Source: Monarcha castaneiventris obscurior
Taxonomy: Eukaryota; Chordata; Aves; Passeriformes; Monarchidae
Direction of reading: 5' to 3'
NCBI GenBank assembly: GCA_026261815.1
Contig: JAMPIT010000379.1
Location: 21,299,001-21,363,000, forward strand
Length of the DNA: 64,000 nucleotides
Below the pieces are notes generated by a model. The model ran no database searches. It was not told the DNA's origin and saw only the letters and a program-made list of their open reading frames with translations. Made by a program: the position numbers and the translations under genes. This document shows, piece by piece, positions 24,601 through 35,385 of the stretch. Positions within the stretch are counted from its first letter, which is position 1; each line of letters begins with the position of its first letter.

Positions 24601-26682
24601 GAGAAGAGTGACTCCCTGCTTTGTCTTTTGTCAAGTGGAAAGGCCAAAATTGTGTAGATTTAACAGACCAGCCATCTCACCCAATGTCTTGGAGGTCCTT
24701 TCTCCACCTCCTCCACCCCTAAAAACTGATGCCTGTTGGAGGCATCAGTTACCAGTGGTACAAAGTCAAGCCTGGCCCCTTTCACAGGACAGCATTGCAT
24801 CTTCAAGGGTGACTGATGTAGATTAGAACAAAGGTTAGGAACCAGCCTTTGCAAGTGTTTCTGGAGAAAAGCAGGTGCAGTCTGGGGCTGAGGCACTGTA
24901 AAGGGAGATCTCCAGTGCCAGGGAGTCCCCAGGCAGATGCCTTGGGACTGACCTATGGCATGTACAGGGGTCCATGAGAGCCACACCAAAGCTTTTTGTT
25001 CCACTCCCTTCTCCAAAATACCCTGTGTGCAGACACAGGGAGTGCATGACGCAAAACTAGTGCAGTCAGCTTTTTCACCAGAGGCTGTGCCCTGTATGGC
25101 AGAAGTGTCAGCTCCCTTAGCAGCAGATTTCCATCTGCTTTACAGCAATGGAGTGGTGTGATGCACCTGCAATGGACACTTAAGGGACTAAAAGGATACC
25201 AAAGTCTGGGAGAAAGGAAAGCTCAGATAAAGCTGCTCCTCCAATTCCAACTCAGGTTGCTGACACAGTAAAAGAGGCCATGGAAGTAAAAAAGACTCAT
25301 TCCCGCTTCCTAGTTGTATTGATTAGTGTGTTTTATCACAGACTTTCAGTTTGTCCTGAGCCTCCTAGGCTGTCACACAGTCCCCTTGTTTTGGGAACAC
25401 ATACAGGATGCTTGAAAACTCCCATTATTTATCCAGAAGAGCAGATTACAGCAGCTACTGACAGCATGAGGATGTGCAAGAACAGTGATAGAGTACTAAA
25501 TGCAGCAGTTGCTGAGGGTTTTCAGTGCACAAAGAAAGAAACTGGAAAGAAGAGATGTTACTTACAAGCACACTAAGAGGAAAAAAGCTGAAAAGTCTTA
25601 AAAAAATACATTAAGGAAAATTTTCAAGGGACCAATTCTGGTGTTAAAAAGACTACTGCAACTGATTAATTTTAAACAATGTCATTTGGATCACTACAGT
25701 GTAAAGAGACACATGCTCCTTTTTAATATGTGAAAATGTTCTAAGAGATGCATTTTAATGAATTTAATAAGAATGTTTTGGAAACTTAAGAAAAACACCC
25801 TCAAAGGATCTTCAAGGAGTTCAAATGTAGGCAGGGTGTTCTTAAGTTCATTAACATTTATGTGAAATGAAAGTTCAAACAAGACCCTTCAATCTTATAT
25901 AGTATTCAAGCCAATAAAGGAATAAAACCCTGCTATGTTAATGGGAGCCATTGGTTTCACTGGGATTGCAGCAAGCCTCAATGTACTCCTACTTTAAATT
26001 AAAGTTTGATTTGCAAACTCAAACTAGAGTTTTTTATTTGAGGAAGATTTCTTAAGCTGTATTGAAATTCAGCAGATGAAGATGAGTGCTGCTTTCCTGC
26101 CCATATCCCAGTTTCTCAACTTTCACATGCTTCAGATCATCTCACAGACAGCTGCTCACTGATCAGCATCACTCTGCAGCTACCTGCAGGTTTATTTCTG
26201 CCTGTTCCTCTGCCAGATCGCTGATCTCTCTTTTGTACTGATAGTTTACAGCAAATTCACCTTACTCCATTTTGAATCTGGAGCATAAAAGCCTTCTGGC
26301 TCTGAAGGAATTAACCTTTCATTTGTCAGCCTGTTAGAGCACCTCAGCTGATGCAAACCAGGAAACCAGCAAAACCAGGAAAATTACATTTCTTGTAACA
26401 AATACACAGTGGATGGGATCAGCCACTGAGACTGCAGTGATTTACCCTGGCCTGCTGGTTCCTGACCCTTTCACTGCTCCCAGTAAAACCCCTCTCAGAA
26501 GGCTCCACTACTGTCTTGGTGCAGATAAATGCTGCCTGGCCCTCATACAAAGTCCCCAACAAGGAAGATGCAAGTACCAGTACCCACCCAGACTTCTGCC
26601 AAAGTGGCTGGAAAGGTATGGGGAGGTTGGAGAAGTAGTAACTCTTTTACCCCTGTATTAAGTAAATTCACTGGCTTTAAGG

Positions 26683-26688
26683 ATATAC

Positions 26689-26720
<32 letters not shown>
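26683..26720. repeat. (AT)n(GT)n microsatellite
   Basis: An AT dinucleotide run passes directly into a GT run. Confidence 0.95.
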
Positions 26721-28263
26721 TTCTAGATTATTGTCTAGAGCTTAGACTAAAGCACAGATAAATGCTGCAAGACTAATACATAAATCAGTGGGCTTTCCTA
26801 CCAGAGAGGAAGGGAGACTTCTCTGCTCCCTGTACAGCTTAAAAGTGACTTTCTTTTCTACTCTCATCTAGTTGTTAAAAGATTTTTCTGATGAAAGACT
26901 TGCAGCATTTAATTAGACTGTTTTGTTAACCATAGGTGAAGGGAGATGCTTCTACTAGACCAGACACAAAAGGAACTGTGATCTGAGACACACCCTTGCC
27001 TTCGACAGTTGCTTCTGTCATCCCCTATCTGAAGTGCTGGTTTGTGTGGTTCTCAGTGGAAGGTGGCTAAGTGGCACCACTGACCATGCAGAAATCATGG
27101 TGGCAGGTAATTTAAAACTTTTTCAGACATCTCCACATGATGCTGAGATACCTTTTCAAAAACTCACTCTCATGTCTTACATGATCATGTTATTACATGC
27201 ATTACATGATCAGTATTTTTAGAAGAAATGCTGTGACGTGAGCAATGCATGGATGCACTTCAGCAAGGTCCCAGTTAAGGTTATGAACCTGGTAACAGCT
27301 GCTGCAAGGCACATCAAATAATCTGGACTCAAACAATGAAATATGGATTTCTGTATCACCCATCCAAAACAAGAAATGCAAGTCATGTCTCCAGGATTTA
27401 GAAGTCTCTCCTGGGAATTATTGCTTTGGAACAGGTGCTAGAAGCCCTGGCAAACAAGTGGCTGAGCGTAAGTCCTTAGAGTGACATTGTGGCCTAACTT
27501 GGAACATAATTTATGCAGTACGAATAAAAATTCCCTGTTTCACTGTACAAGAACTCTGCATTACTTCTTTTGTGTGCAAAAGATTAGGAAAGTTTTGTGT
27601 GACTGCATTTCAGATGCCAAGTCCAGTTTTAGTGTCCTCAGAGAATGCTGACAGAGGTCACTTAAGAGAAAATGAAGAAAGAATCACATTAAACACACTT
27701 TTAAAAAACCCTTATTTTAGAGAAGATTTTCATTTGTGACCAGGGCAAGTTTTGAAATGTCTAATAAAATATATATGATGAACAGAAATTCAATGACAGA
27801 AAATAAAGAAAAAGGCAGAATCAATCCAGAAAGTGAAGGGAGACAAATTCAGAAAGGAAATACTTTTAGCAATGCCTTTTTAGACATCAGAACACATACT
27901 CGGGCTTGTCTGTTAGTAGAACAACAAACTTCATCAAGAGGCAAGTATAAGATCATATGCAGAGATGCCATTTCTGACAGCAAATTTGAAAACTTATTAT
28001 GTTGGAGACAAAGCTGAAGACCATAATTCAATGTCCTGAATGTTTTCACATTTGGGTGACTTTTTGATATTTTCCATGTACTTGCTGCAGCAATTCTGCT
28101 GAACTAGTCCAACCACAGACTGCAACAAGGATAAACTGCAGGTGAGGAAAGATTGAAATGATAAAACTCACATTTTGGCAGACGTGTTTTTTCCTCAGCA
28201 GCTTCTGAAAGTAAATTCATAACAATGAGTAAAAAATTTTCTGAAAGTAAATTCACAAATATC

Positions 28264-28287
28264 TTTTTTTTTTTTTTTTTTTTTTTT
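28264..28287. repeat. Poly(T) run of 24
   Basis: This is an uninterrupted T run. The 16-mer TCTGAAAGTAAATTCA occurs twice just before it (about 28204 and 28240), a small local duplication. Confidence 0.95.
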
Positions 28288-29080
28288 GCTTAGAATAGGC
28301 TCAAGACTACGAAGTGAAATTATTAGACAACTCTGGCGAAAAAAAATTGCAGCTGTCAAAGTGTTCTGCATGACAGAAAAGTCCAAACACTAACAGAAAT
28401 TACTTTGACAGAAACTTCTGTTGGAAAGTATGTCAAAGGCTGCAACTTACTTGTTGCAAAAAGGGACTAAGGAGAAATGGGAGAAATAAGTTATTCTCCT
28501 GTTTTCTGAATATATTTTTTTCTGTAGCTTTTGTGTTAGCTCTGGTCTTCAGTGTTCTGGTGACTAAAATGCAATGCTATATAAACACTTTGAGACAGAA
28601 ATTATGTTACTCTCTTTATTTGACTGTTGCTCTAGCAAAATGTAAAAATATCTGCAGTGGTTGGATTTTTTTCTTTAAATGCTGAATTGAAAGTCATTGT
28701 CATGACCACAGCATTCAACTTAAAGTACTTAAGCTTTAAATACCTATTTAAAAGCCTGACTTGTCCAGCAACTTTTTAATAGACTGGAAACTCAACTTCT
28801 GTTCCATGCAGGGTCAAATTTATTCTAGTTCCTTCTCTCTGGAAAAGTGGAAACAACAAAGTAATAGATACATCACCTTGTTAGTTTATACACAGCTAGG
28901 CTTTGATCTCATCATCCCAACTATAAAACTAGTTTTGAGCTTGGTAAATAACAATTTGTGTTGCACAAGTAGAACTAACTTACACACAAAGGGCATTTCA
29001 GGCCCCATTCCACATTCAGCCCATGATTGGCAGGATGCTGCCTGGAGCTACTGGATTTTCCCAGCTTCCAGCAAGGAGCC

Positions 29081-29160
29081 TGTAGTGGGTTGAACCTGAG
29101 CTGATGGACACCAAGCCCATTTGTGTACTCAGCACAGCAATTTGGTTCCAAGGTAATATG
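29081..29160 (+). mobile_element. LTR 5' fragment
   Basis: TGTAGTGGGTTGAACCTGAG opens like the LTR at 8942 and other bird ERV LTRs, but similarity fades after about 80 bp and no 3' end or duplication was found. It is probably a truncated or diverged LTR. Confidence 0.35.
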
Positions 29161-30904
29161 TTCAACTTCCCTACATCAGTGGGTTTGTGCATCTCATGAC
29201 CAAATTACTTTTCACATGCGTTACAATACTGCATTATTCCCTCCTACTTCAAGAATTATTTACTATTAATCTTGGTGCTGAAGACTCCAAAAAATCCATG
29301 TCACATAGAAACCTGAGCTAAAGAACAGATTCTCTAGTGCCTAGGAACAGGCAGGAATTCACAGTGCATTCTTCTCCAGCATTAAAGGAATCAATAGCAT
29401 CCCCTCCTATTCGCACCTACCTCTTTTCATAAAACTCCAAGGAAATTCATTATGTTTGCAGCATCTATTCCCACAACTTCAGCTGAATTTGACTGACGAC
29501 CTCAGAAGTTTTTAGGGTCAAGTTAAATAGACAAAGTGACCAAATGCAACCCTTCTCAGAAACCAGGATTTAAAGGACAACGTAAGGGATTACTACTACT
29601 TACCTTCCTTACAGTCCTCCTTTTTTGGACCCAATTTTGGTTTTGCCAACTGACTACATTAAGAAAGAGGACAGAGGAAATGAGAAAAGAATTGCTGAGT
29701 TATAAGTATTGTACACAAATCTTATATTGCATTGCATTGTACATTTCCCCAAGACTGGGGAAGTTCACCACATTTATAATCTGGTGCCCTACATCATGCA
29801 AAGAAAAGCCTGTGGACCTCAAGGAGGACTCAGGCTCTGTGTCTGCTGTGTACCACATGCACACAGTTCTCAAAGGAAAAACATTTCCTAACCATAATCT
29901 TGATGCTCCACAGGGCAGCTAGTATCTCAGTAACCAAAGAGAAGAGGAGATCTCAAAGGAGCAATGAAGAAATACTTGGGGTTTATGCAAGCAGTCTTTT
30001 ACTAAGAGGAGTGATTCTGGTTCTAAGACCCTGGCACTGACATTAACATACTTATATTCCCCTGTGGACTTTTAGCTGTAGATTTACCATTACACAACTC
30101 ATTGTGCATGCTTTCTCTTTTCATTGCATAAACTGAGCAGGGATTGAACACCTAAAAGTAGAATACCTCATAAAATATCAACTGATATTTCCCTTAGCAT
30201 TTCCATGCTTTTGTCAAAAGTCTAATTTAGACTCATTTTAGAGTCTAAAATGAATGTCATGTTTTCTCATTGATCTTAGTATTCATTGAAACATTCAATG
30301 TTATCAGAGGAAAATTCCTAGGAAAAGAAGCAAGAACATATTTATGTGAACTCTATTGATTCTAATCAGAATTTAAGTCCAGCTGTACCCAGCCCCTCTG
30401 AGGACCAGCTGGAAAACAAGGGTGTTTGTCTTCTGCCAAACTTCTATTCTCTTAGTGCTGCAGAAAAACACCTTGTCCTGGCAGTAAAGTCTAGTTAGGA
30501 GAGTTTTTCTACCTCTCTTCCATTTATAACAGTATTCAGAGGGGCATTAAAAGATTTCTTTCAGACAGATGGCATTTACCCACAGAAACCCAGAGGGAAC
30601 TGAAGATAGAATTTTTCATGGCTGTTGATCTTGTTCATACCGGTGTTTCTGCAAGGAGGATGATACTATTCACATTTACTACATGAGGAAAGCTCTGATG
30701 GCCATGGCACAGGGCTTGTTCAAGATACAATCCAAAGTTTCATAACGAGTACACCAGACTAGATCTCATGCTGAAAGTGGCAGAAACCAGACTAGATTCT
30801 TCTGCTTCTCCATGGTAATGCTACGAAGGGGTAACATGAGTCAGTGATGGAGAAGATGACAGAAGTGTGAAGTACATGAGAAATTCAAAGATGTCAGGAG
30901 ATTA

Positions 30905-31650
30905 TATAGGGAGAAAATTAAAAGGCCAAAGCTCAAGTACAATTTAATCTCACTAAGCCCGTAAAAGGCAACAGAAAATGTTTTTACAAATATATCAACA
31001 ACAAAAGGAGAGCAATGGAGAATCTCCATCCTTTACTTGATGCAAAGGGAAAAAGAAAGAGAGCAGTCCTCAGGGTACTCACCTTCTGATCTGGAAGACA
31101 GGGACTGGAAGCAGAACGAAGCCCATATAACCCAGGAGGAAATGATTCGTGATCTGCTACACCATTTAGAACACCCGTAAGTCTATGGGCTCCAATGGAA
31201 TCCACCCAAGGGTACTGAGGGAGCAGGCAGAAGAACTTGCCAAGCCACTTTCAATCATTTATCTGCAGTCCTAGTTAACTGGAGACGTCCCAGTTGACTG
31301 GAAGTTGAGAAATGTAACATCCATCTACGAGAAGGTTTGGAAGGAGTATCCCAGAAGCTACAGGCCTGTCAGTCCGACCTTGGTGCCCAGGAGGGTCATG
31401 GTTCAGATCATTCTGAGTGCCATCACATGGAACACACAAGACAGCCATGGGATCAGGCTCAGCCAGCACGGGTTTATGAAAGGCAGGTCCTGCTTGATCA
31501 ACTTGATCTCCTTCTACAAGACAGTGACGTGCTTGGTGGGTGAGAGAAAGGCTGTGGATGTTTTCTACTTGGGCATTAGTAAAGCCTTTAACACTGTCTC
31601 CCATGGCATTCTCCAGAAGAAACTGTCAGTGCCTGGTCATGACTTGGACT
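30905..31650 (+). mobile_element. CR1 LINE ORF2 fragment (reverse transcriptase)
   Basis: The plus-strand frame at 31305-31688 carries a CR1 reverse-transcriptase stretch (SYRPVSPT, HGFMKGRSCLINLISFY, DVFYLGISKAFNTVSH). Upstream sequence continues the ORF2 in broken frames. Both ends are truncated, and the 3' UTR is missing. Confidence 0.85.
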
Positions 31651-32479
31651 GCAAAAGCAAAGCAGCAATTTTAAAGCAGATTCCATAATCCTTTGCAAGG
31701 AGAAAAAAAAACCAAACAAAAACACTGACCCACCACCCTGAGGATTTCTTCCTTCTTAGTTCAGTAGTCTTGAAAATTATGGATAAAAAAAAAAAACCCA
31801 AAAAACCTAATCCATTCAACTGAAACTCCTGGAAGAGTTCCATGGGAAGAAAACAGAGTCCTTGACAAGACTCACTCCAATGCAGGACAGACACTTCTGA
31901 GTTGGATTTGGTTTGTGTTTCCCACTGAAATGCAAGACAGACTGGAAAGAAGAGACAGACCTGGAAAGATCGGAGAAGAGTTTTAGCTTTTGAAGCCTTT
32001 GTTAAAAACATGGAACTCCTGCAAGTTAAATGATTCAGTTATTGAAGTAGCAACACTAAGATGCAGAAAGCATGGGCTACTTGACATCCTTTACAGGCAT
32101 GTAAGTTGTCTCTTTTTTAATAGGGTAGGCATGATTATGAAAGGTTTAAGTAACATTTTCACCAGTTTAGATTATGAGTTTTAATTAGGCACAAGTCCCA
32201 ATTTCTAAACAGAGTTTTGTTTCTAAAGCATCTAAATTAGAACATATAAACACTGGACTAAAGAGTATTTCATAGGCATTTCAGGCCAGCTAAAATGCAC
32301 TCAGAGATTATGCATATTTTGTGTTGAGCCTTTCCATCATCAAAATGGGGGCACTCTCTGTGTGACCATTATTAAAATGAAAGCCAAGCAGGGTCTAAGT
32401 TAATCTTCATAAGATAACTTTTCAGATAAGAAACTGAATCAAAATAAACGGGAAAGGGGAAGGACAAATAAACCAGCAA
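31651..32479. other. Intergenic sequence
   Basis: This is unique AT-rich sequence between the CR1 fragment and the CpG island. Nothing could be assigned. Confidence 0.55.
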
Positions 32480-33130
32480 ACCGCGAGGCGATGCAGAAAG
32501 GTTATATTCCCAGGGGTGTACGCACACCCGGGACTGGCTCTCAGCACGCTGCCACAGCCCCGTGGGCCAGGGTTTGTGCCGAGCCTCCTTCCTTAGCGGG
32601 GCTGCCAGAAAAAGGGGTCGGTACTGGAGGGGACCCGGCCGGCCGCGCTGCGCGACCCCCGGCACACGCGGCAGCGCTCCCGACGGCAGCCACACGCGCT
32701 TACCCTAAACTTCGTTTATCCCCTTTTTCCCCTCCATGGGACAGCGGTCTCCGGTGATTTCGCGCGGGGACTCCGGTTTCCCAGCTTCCCCCTGGAGTCC
32801 CGGAGGCTCCCGGCCGGCCCCGGCTCCCGGTCAGCGCCTGCCGCCGGCTCCCCCCGCCCCGCTACTCCAGACCTCGCCGGCTCTGCCGTCCCCCTGCATC
32901 CCGCGGCTCTTGCGGCGGCCGGGGCGCTCCTGGAGCACGTCCAGATGCGTCAGCTACTGAGGGAGAGGGATCCAAGGGGATCCACAGGGATGAACTCGGC
33001 GTTGGAGCCCTGGAGGTCGCCGGCAGGTCGCCTACGACGCCCGCCCTGCCCGCCCCTGCATCCCGGGACACGGGGCTCTCGGGTGCCTCCCGACCCATCC
33101 CGTGAGGCGACTGCGCAGCCAAAGTCACAA
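32480..33130. promoter_or_regulatory. CpG-rich island
   Basis: This is a sharply GC-rich block with dense CpG (for example CGGCCGGCCGCGCTGCGCGA at about 32637-32656) inside AT-rich DNA. It resembles an unmethylated promoter island or a GC-rich LTR. Open frames on both strands here are a by-product of the composition. No gene start could be tied to it. It lies about 2.1 kb past the last recognised ATAD2-like exon. Confidence 0.55.
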
Positions 33131-33331
33131 GCGGGAATGGCTCCCTGTGTCCTACTCCTGGCCACTCAGCCTGCTTCTCTTCACTAGGAATGAACTTGAA
33201 GGAAAAAAAAAATAAGCAGTTCCACTGCCTTCCAGAGATAAAAAATGTTTGGAAGATTTGAGACAACAGCAGGAATCAGGATCAATATGCTTTAGAAGAA
33301 TTCCATGCTGTTTTCTTGAGAAAAACCACCG

Positions 33332-33775
33332 ATGTCTCGAAACAGGTTCTTTCACCCAGTGTGCAAAAGGCTGAGCCACACAAAGTAGAGGTATTTGATT
33401 TATTTTCAGTTCTGTGCAGAGAAGGGTGGTAGACAGTAAATCCACAAAGCCAACATACTGACTATCAAAACTTTGCAAAGACACTAATGTTGATTGGCTC
33501 CCAATTGCATAGTCTTCCAATTAATTAATACTTAATCTTCTATTGGTTGAGTGATTCTCTCACTTCATATGCTAATTAGCCAACTTGCTCCATCTTCTTT
33601 CAAGCTGGTGCCCACTTTTCTTCCGCTGATGCCTTCCCTTCTTCAGGCAGATCCTTTCTTGATCCAGTGGGCATGATCTGCTATCGGAATTACCTAGTTT
33701 AATAAATTTGCCTTGTTTTGTTCCTCATAATCTGGCATTTATTAATCATTTCACCAAGCGTCGCTGGTTCAGCAC
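33332..33775 (+). mobile_element. Possible LTR-like segment
   Basis: It starts TGTCTCGAAACAGG, holds two ATTGG (inverted CCAAT) boxes at about 33492 and 33544, and has AATAAA at about 33700 followed by a GT/T-rich tail. This resembles U3-R-U5 order. No clear CA end or target-site duplication was found. Confidence 0.3.
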
Positions 33776-33807
33776 TCTGTTATGTCTGGTTTCAGTTATG
33801 TGCTTAA

Positions 33808-33808
<1 letters not shown>

Positions 33809-33835
<27 letters not shown>
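33809..33835. repeat. Poly(T) run of 27
   Basis: This is an uninterrupted T run just after the LTR-like segment. Confidence 0.95.
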
Positions 33836-33841
<6 letters not shown>

Positions 33842-35256
33842 CCTACAGGCACTACAATTAGTGAGACGTTAAATACAACTTATCTATCTGGGAGCCATAC
33901 ACGAACATTAGAGTACGCCAAGTATATTGCAGTCAAGTATCACAGCCAACTGAGGGCTGCAATTTCTTTCTTCATATCCTATTAAGAAAAAATTAAGACA
34001 AATTAGGAGTCAGTGTGAACACGAGCCTGAGAACCCTGATAACTTCTCCATCAAAAGAACCAAGAATCTGTATATACATACAATTATTAGTTAAATTTAG
34101 CCAATACATGTGCTACCACCACCACACTGTCCTTCTAGCCCCACTAGCTTCAAATACATCCTTAGGCACCCAAAACAGAGAGTAGGCAAGAGAAACTGCA
34201 GGCATCTATCTCAAGGGACAATGGATCTCTATCAAGGTGCTTTCAACAATAAAAAAAGAAGACTTCCTGAAGAGCCACAACTGAAAGCTGGAACTAAAGC
34301 TAAAAGTAGATGTAGAACACAAACAAACAAATCAAGTCCAGTCACAAGAGCTCACAAGCCCTGATAATAACATGAACAAATCCCTCCTCATGCTAAAACA
34401 TTATTTTCCTAGATGAGAGAAGGGTGCATTTTTCAGGAATGGCCTCCTTGGCTAAAGAGAAGAGGCTTCCTCTTTTGTTTAAAGGCAGACTGAGAAGCAT
34501 AAGGAATTTTATGTAATTTCATGCATAAGCATCTGAAAGACAAATGGATTCAAAGATCTTGAATCTGGAGACTGAATATCCAATCTATCTAAAACAACTC
34601 AATACTGAGAATGCCTGCCTGGGACCATGGGTGCCTATGGAAGATTTCTGCTGAGTTCTAACAATTCAGAAATCCTGTCTTAGAGGAAGAGATTTGAGAT
34701 TTGGACTCACTAGCACCAAACCATCATAGGCAGAAAGCTCCCCACATGTCATATTAAAGATGCTTGAGCCATGCCAAGTTAAAAAGGAAGTCTGGTGAGC
34801 CTACAGAAAAGCCTGAAATTCTTGTAATGTTTCATACCTGATTTCTTTTCAAAAATGGAATGAGTGCTATACAAGTGTTACCACGTGTGCCTGCCTTCAA
34901 GGAGAGAAAGAGGAAGTGGCACACTGAGAAAAGAGCTCTCCTTTCGCAGCCCCCCACCCTGAAAAAGCTCTGGAGAAGGACTAGTGACAGACATTAACTG
35001 GTTTGAGATGTCTATGTAGGTGGACCCATTGCCTTTTTCTGCTGAAACTGCCAACAATTATGCTAAATACAACAATGGGTTTGCAATATGGGTAGATGTC
35101 TTCCAGCCTGAAATGGAAGTCTTGTAACACAGGCAACTAAGCAGTAAAGAGTGATAAATAATGGTGATATTCACCGTGAACACATACATCTGCATAACAT
35201 ACACACACACACATAATACCATGTGACAGAAAGTGCTATAAGACAAAAAAATTTAC
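33836..35256. other. Sequence downstream of the last recognised ATAD2-like exon
   Basis: A short last coding exon and the 3' UTR of the ATAD2-like gene should lie here or just beyond. One candidate acceptor (ACTTCCATTTCAG, minus strand, near 35110) opens a 14-codon frame to a stop, but nothing confirms it. Confidence 0.4.
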
Positions 35257-35385
35257 CTCCACTAATTCTGTTTTGTCAGGATTTTCCCGATGTTGGTAAA
35301 TGCACATGCTAAGAACAGAGTATAGTTTCGCCATGCTCGATATACTGACGTTCTCAGTTGCCATGACGACAGCATCCAACACTTT
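35257..35385 (-). CDS. ATAD2-like exon 16 (C-terminal helical segment)
   Basis: The acceptor is TTTTTTTCTTCAG, the donor is GTAAAT, and the exon is 129 nt, phase 0 to phase 0. It encodes [20 protein letters not shown] followed by KTELVE, a clear match to the C-terminal YAVISQCIYRHRKDHDKTSL region of ATAD2. If the donor is not used, reading on gives VNFFVL and a stop. Otherwise one short last exon lies further left and was not identified with confidence. Confidence 0.9.

Larger units (their letters stand above)
24601..30904. other. Intergenic sequence
   Basis: About 24600-25600 may be further decayed ERV sequence. Beyond that are simple repeats (26683 and 28264), an LTR fragment (29081) and a 128-codon plus-strand open frame (29536-29922) with a hydrophobic stretch but no known relative. 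No supported gene. Confidence 0.5.

Noticed and set aside
32491..33266. Open frames up to 134 codons around the CpG island
   Set aside because: They are by-products of GC-rich sequence. They are Pro/Arg/Ser/Gly-rich in every frame, and none shows a convincing start and splice structure.
33588..33610. KKMEQVG-stop on the minus strand as the last ATAD2-like exon
   Set aside because: It resembles the family's C-terminal KMEQ, but the acceptor has a purine-rich upstream tract and the match is only four residues. Kept only as an option.
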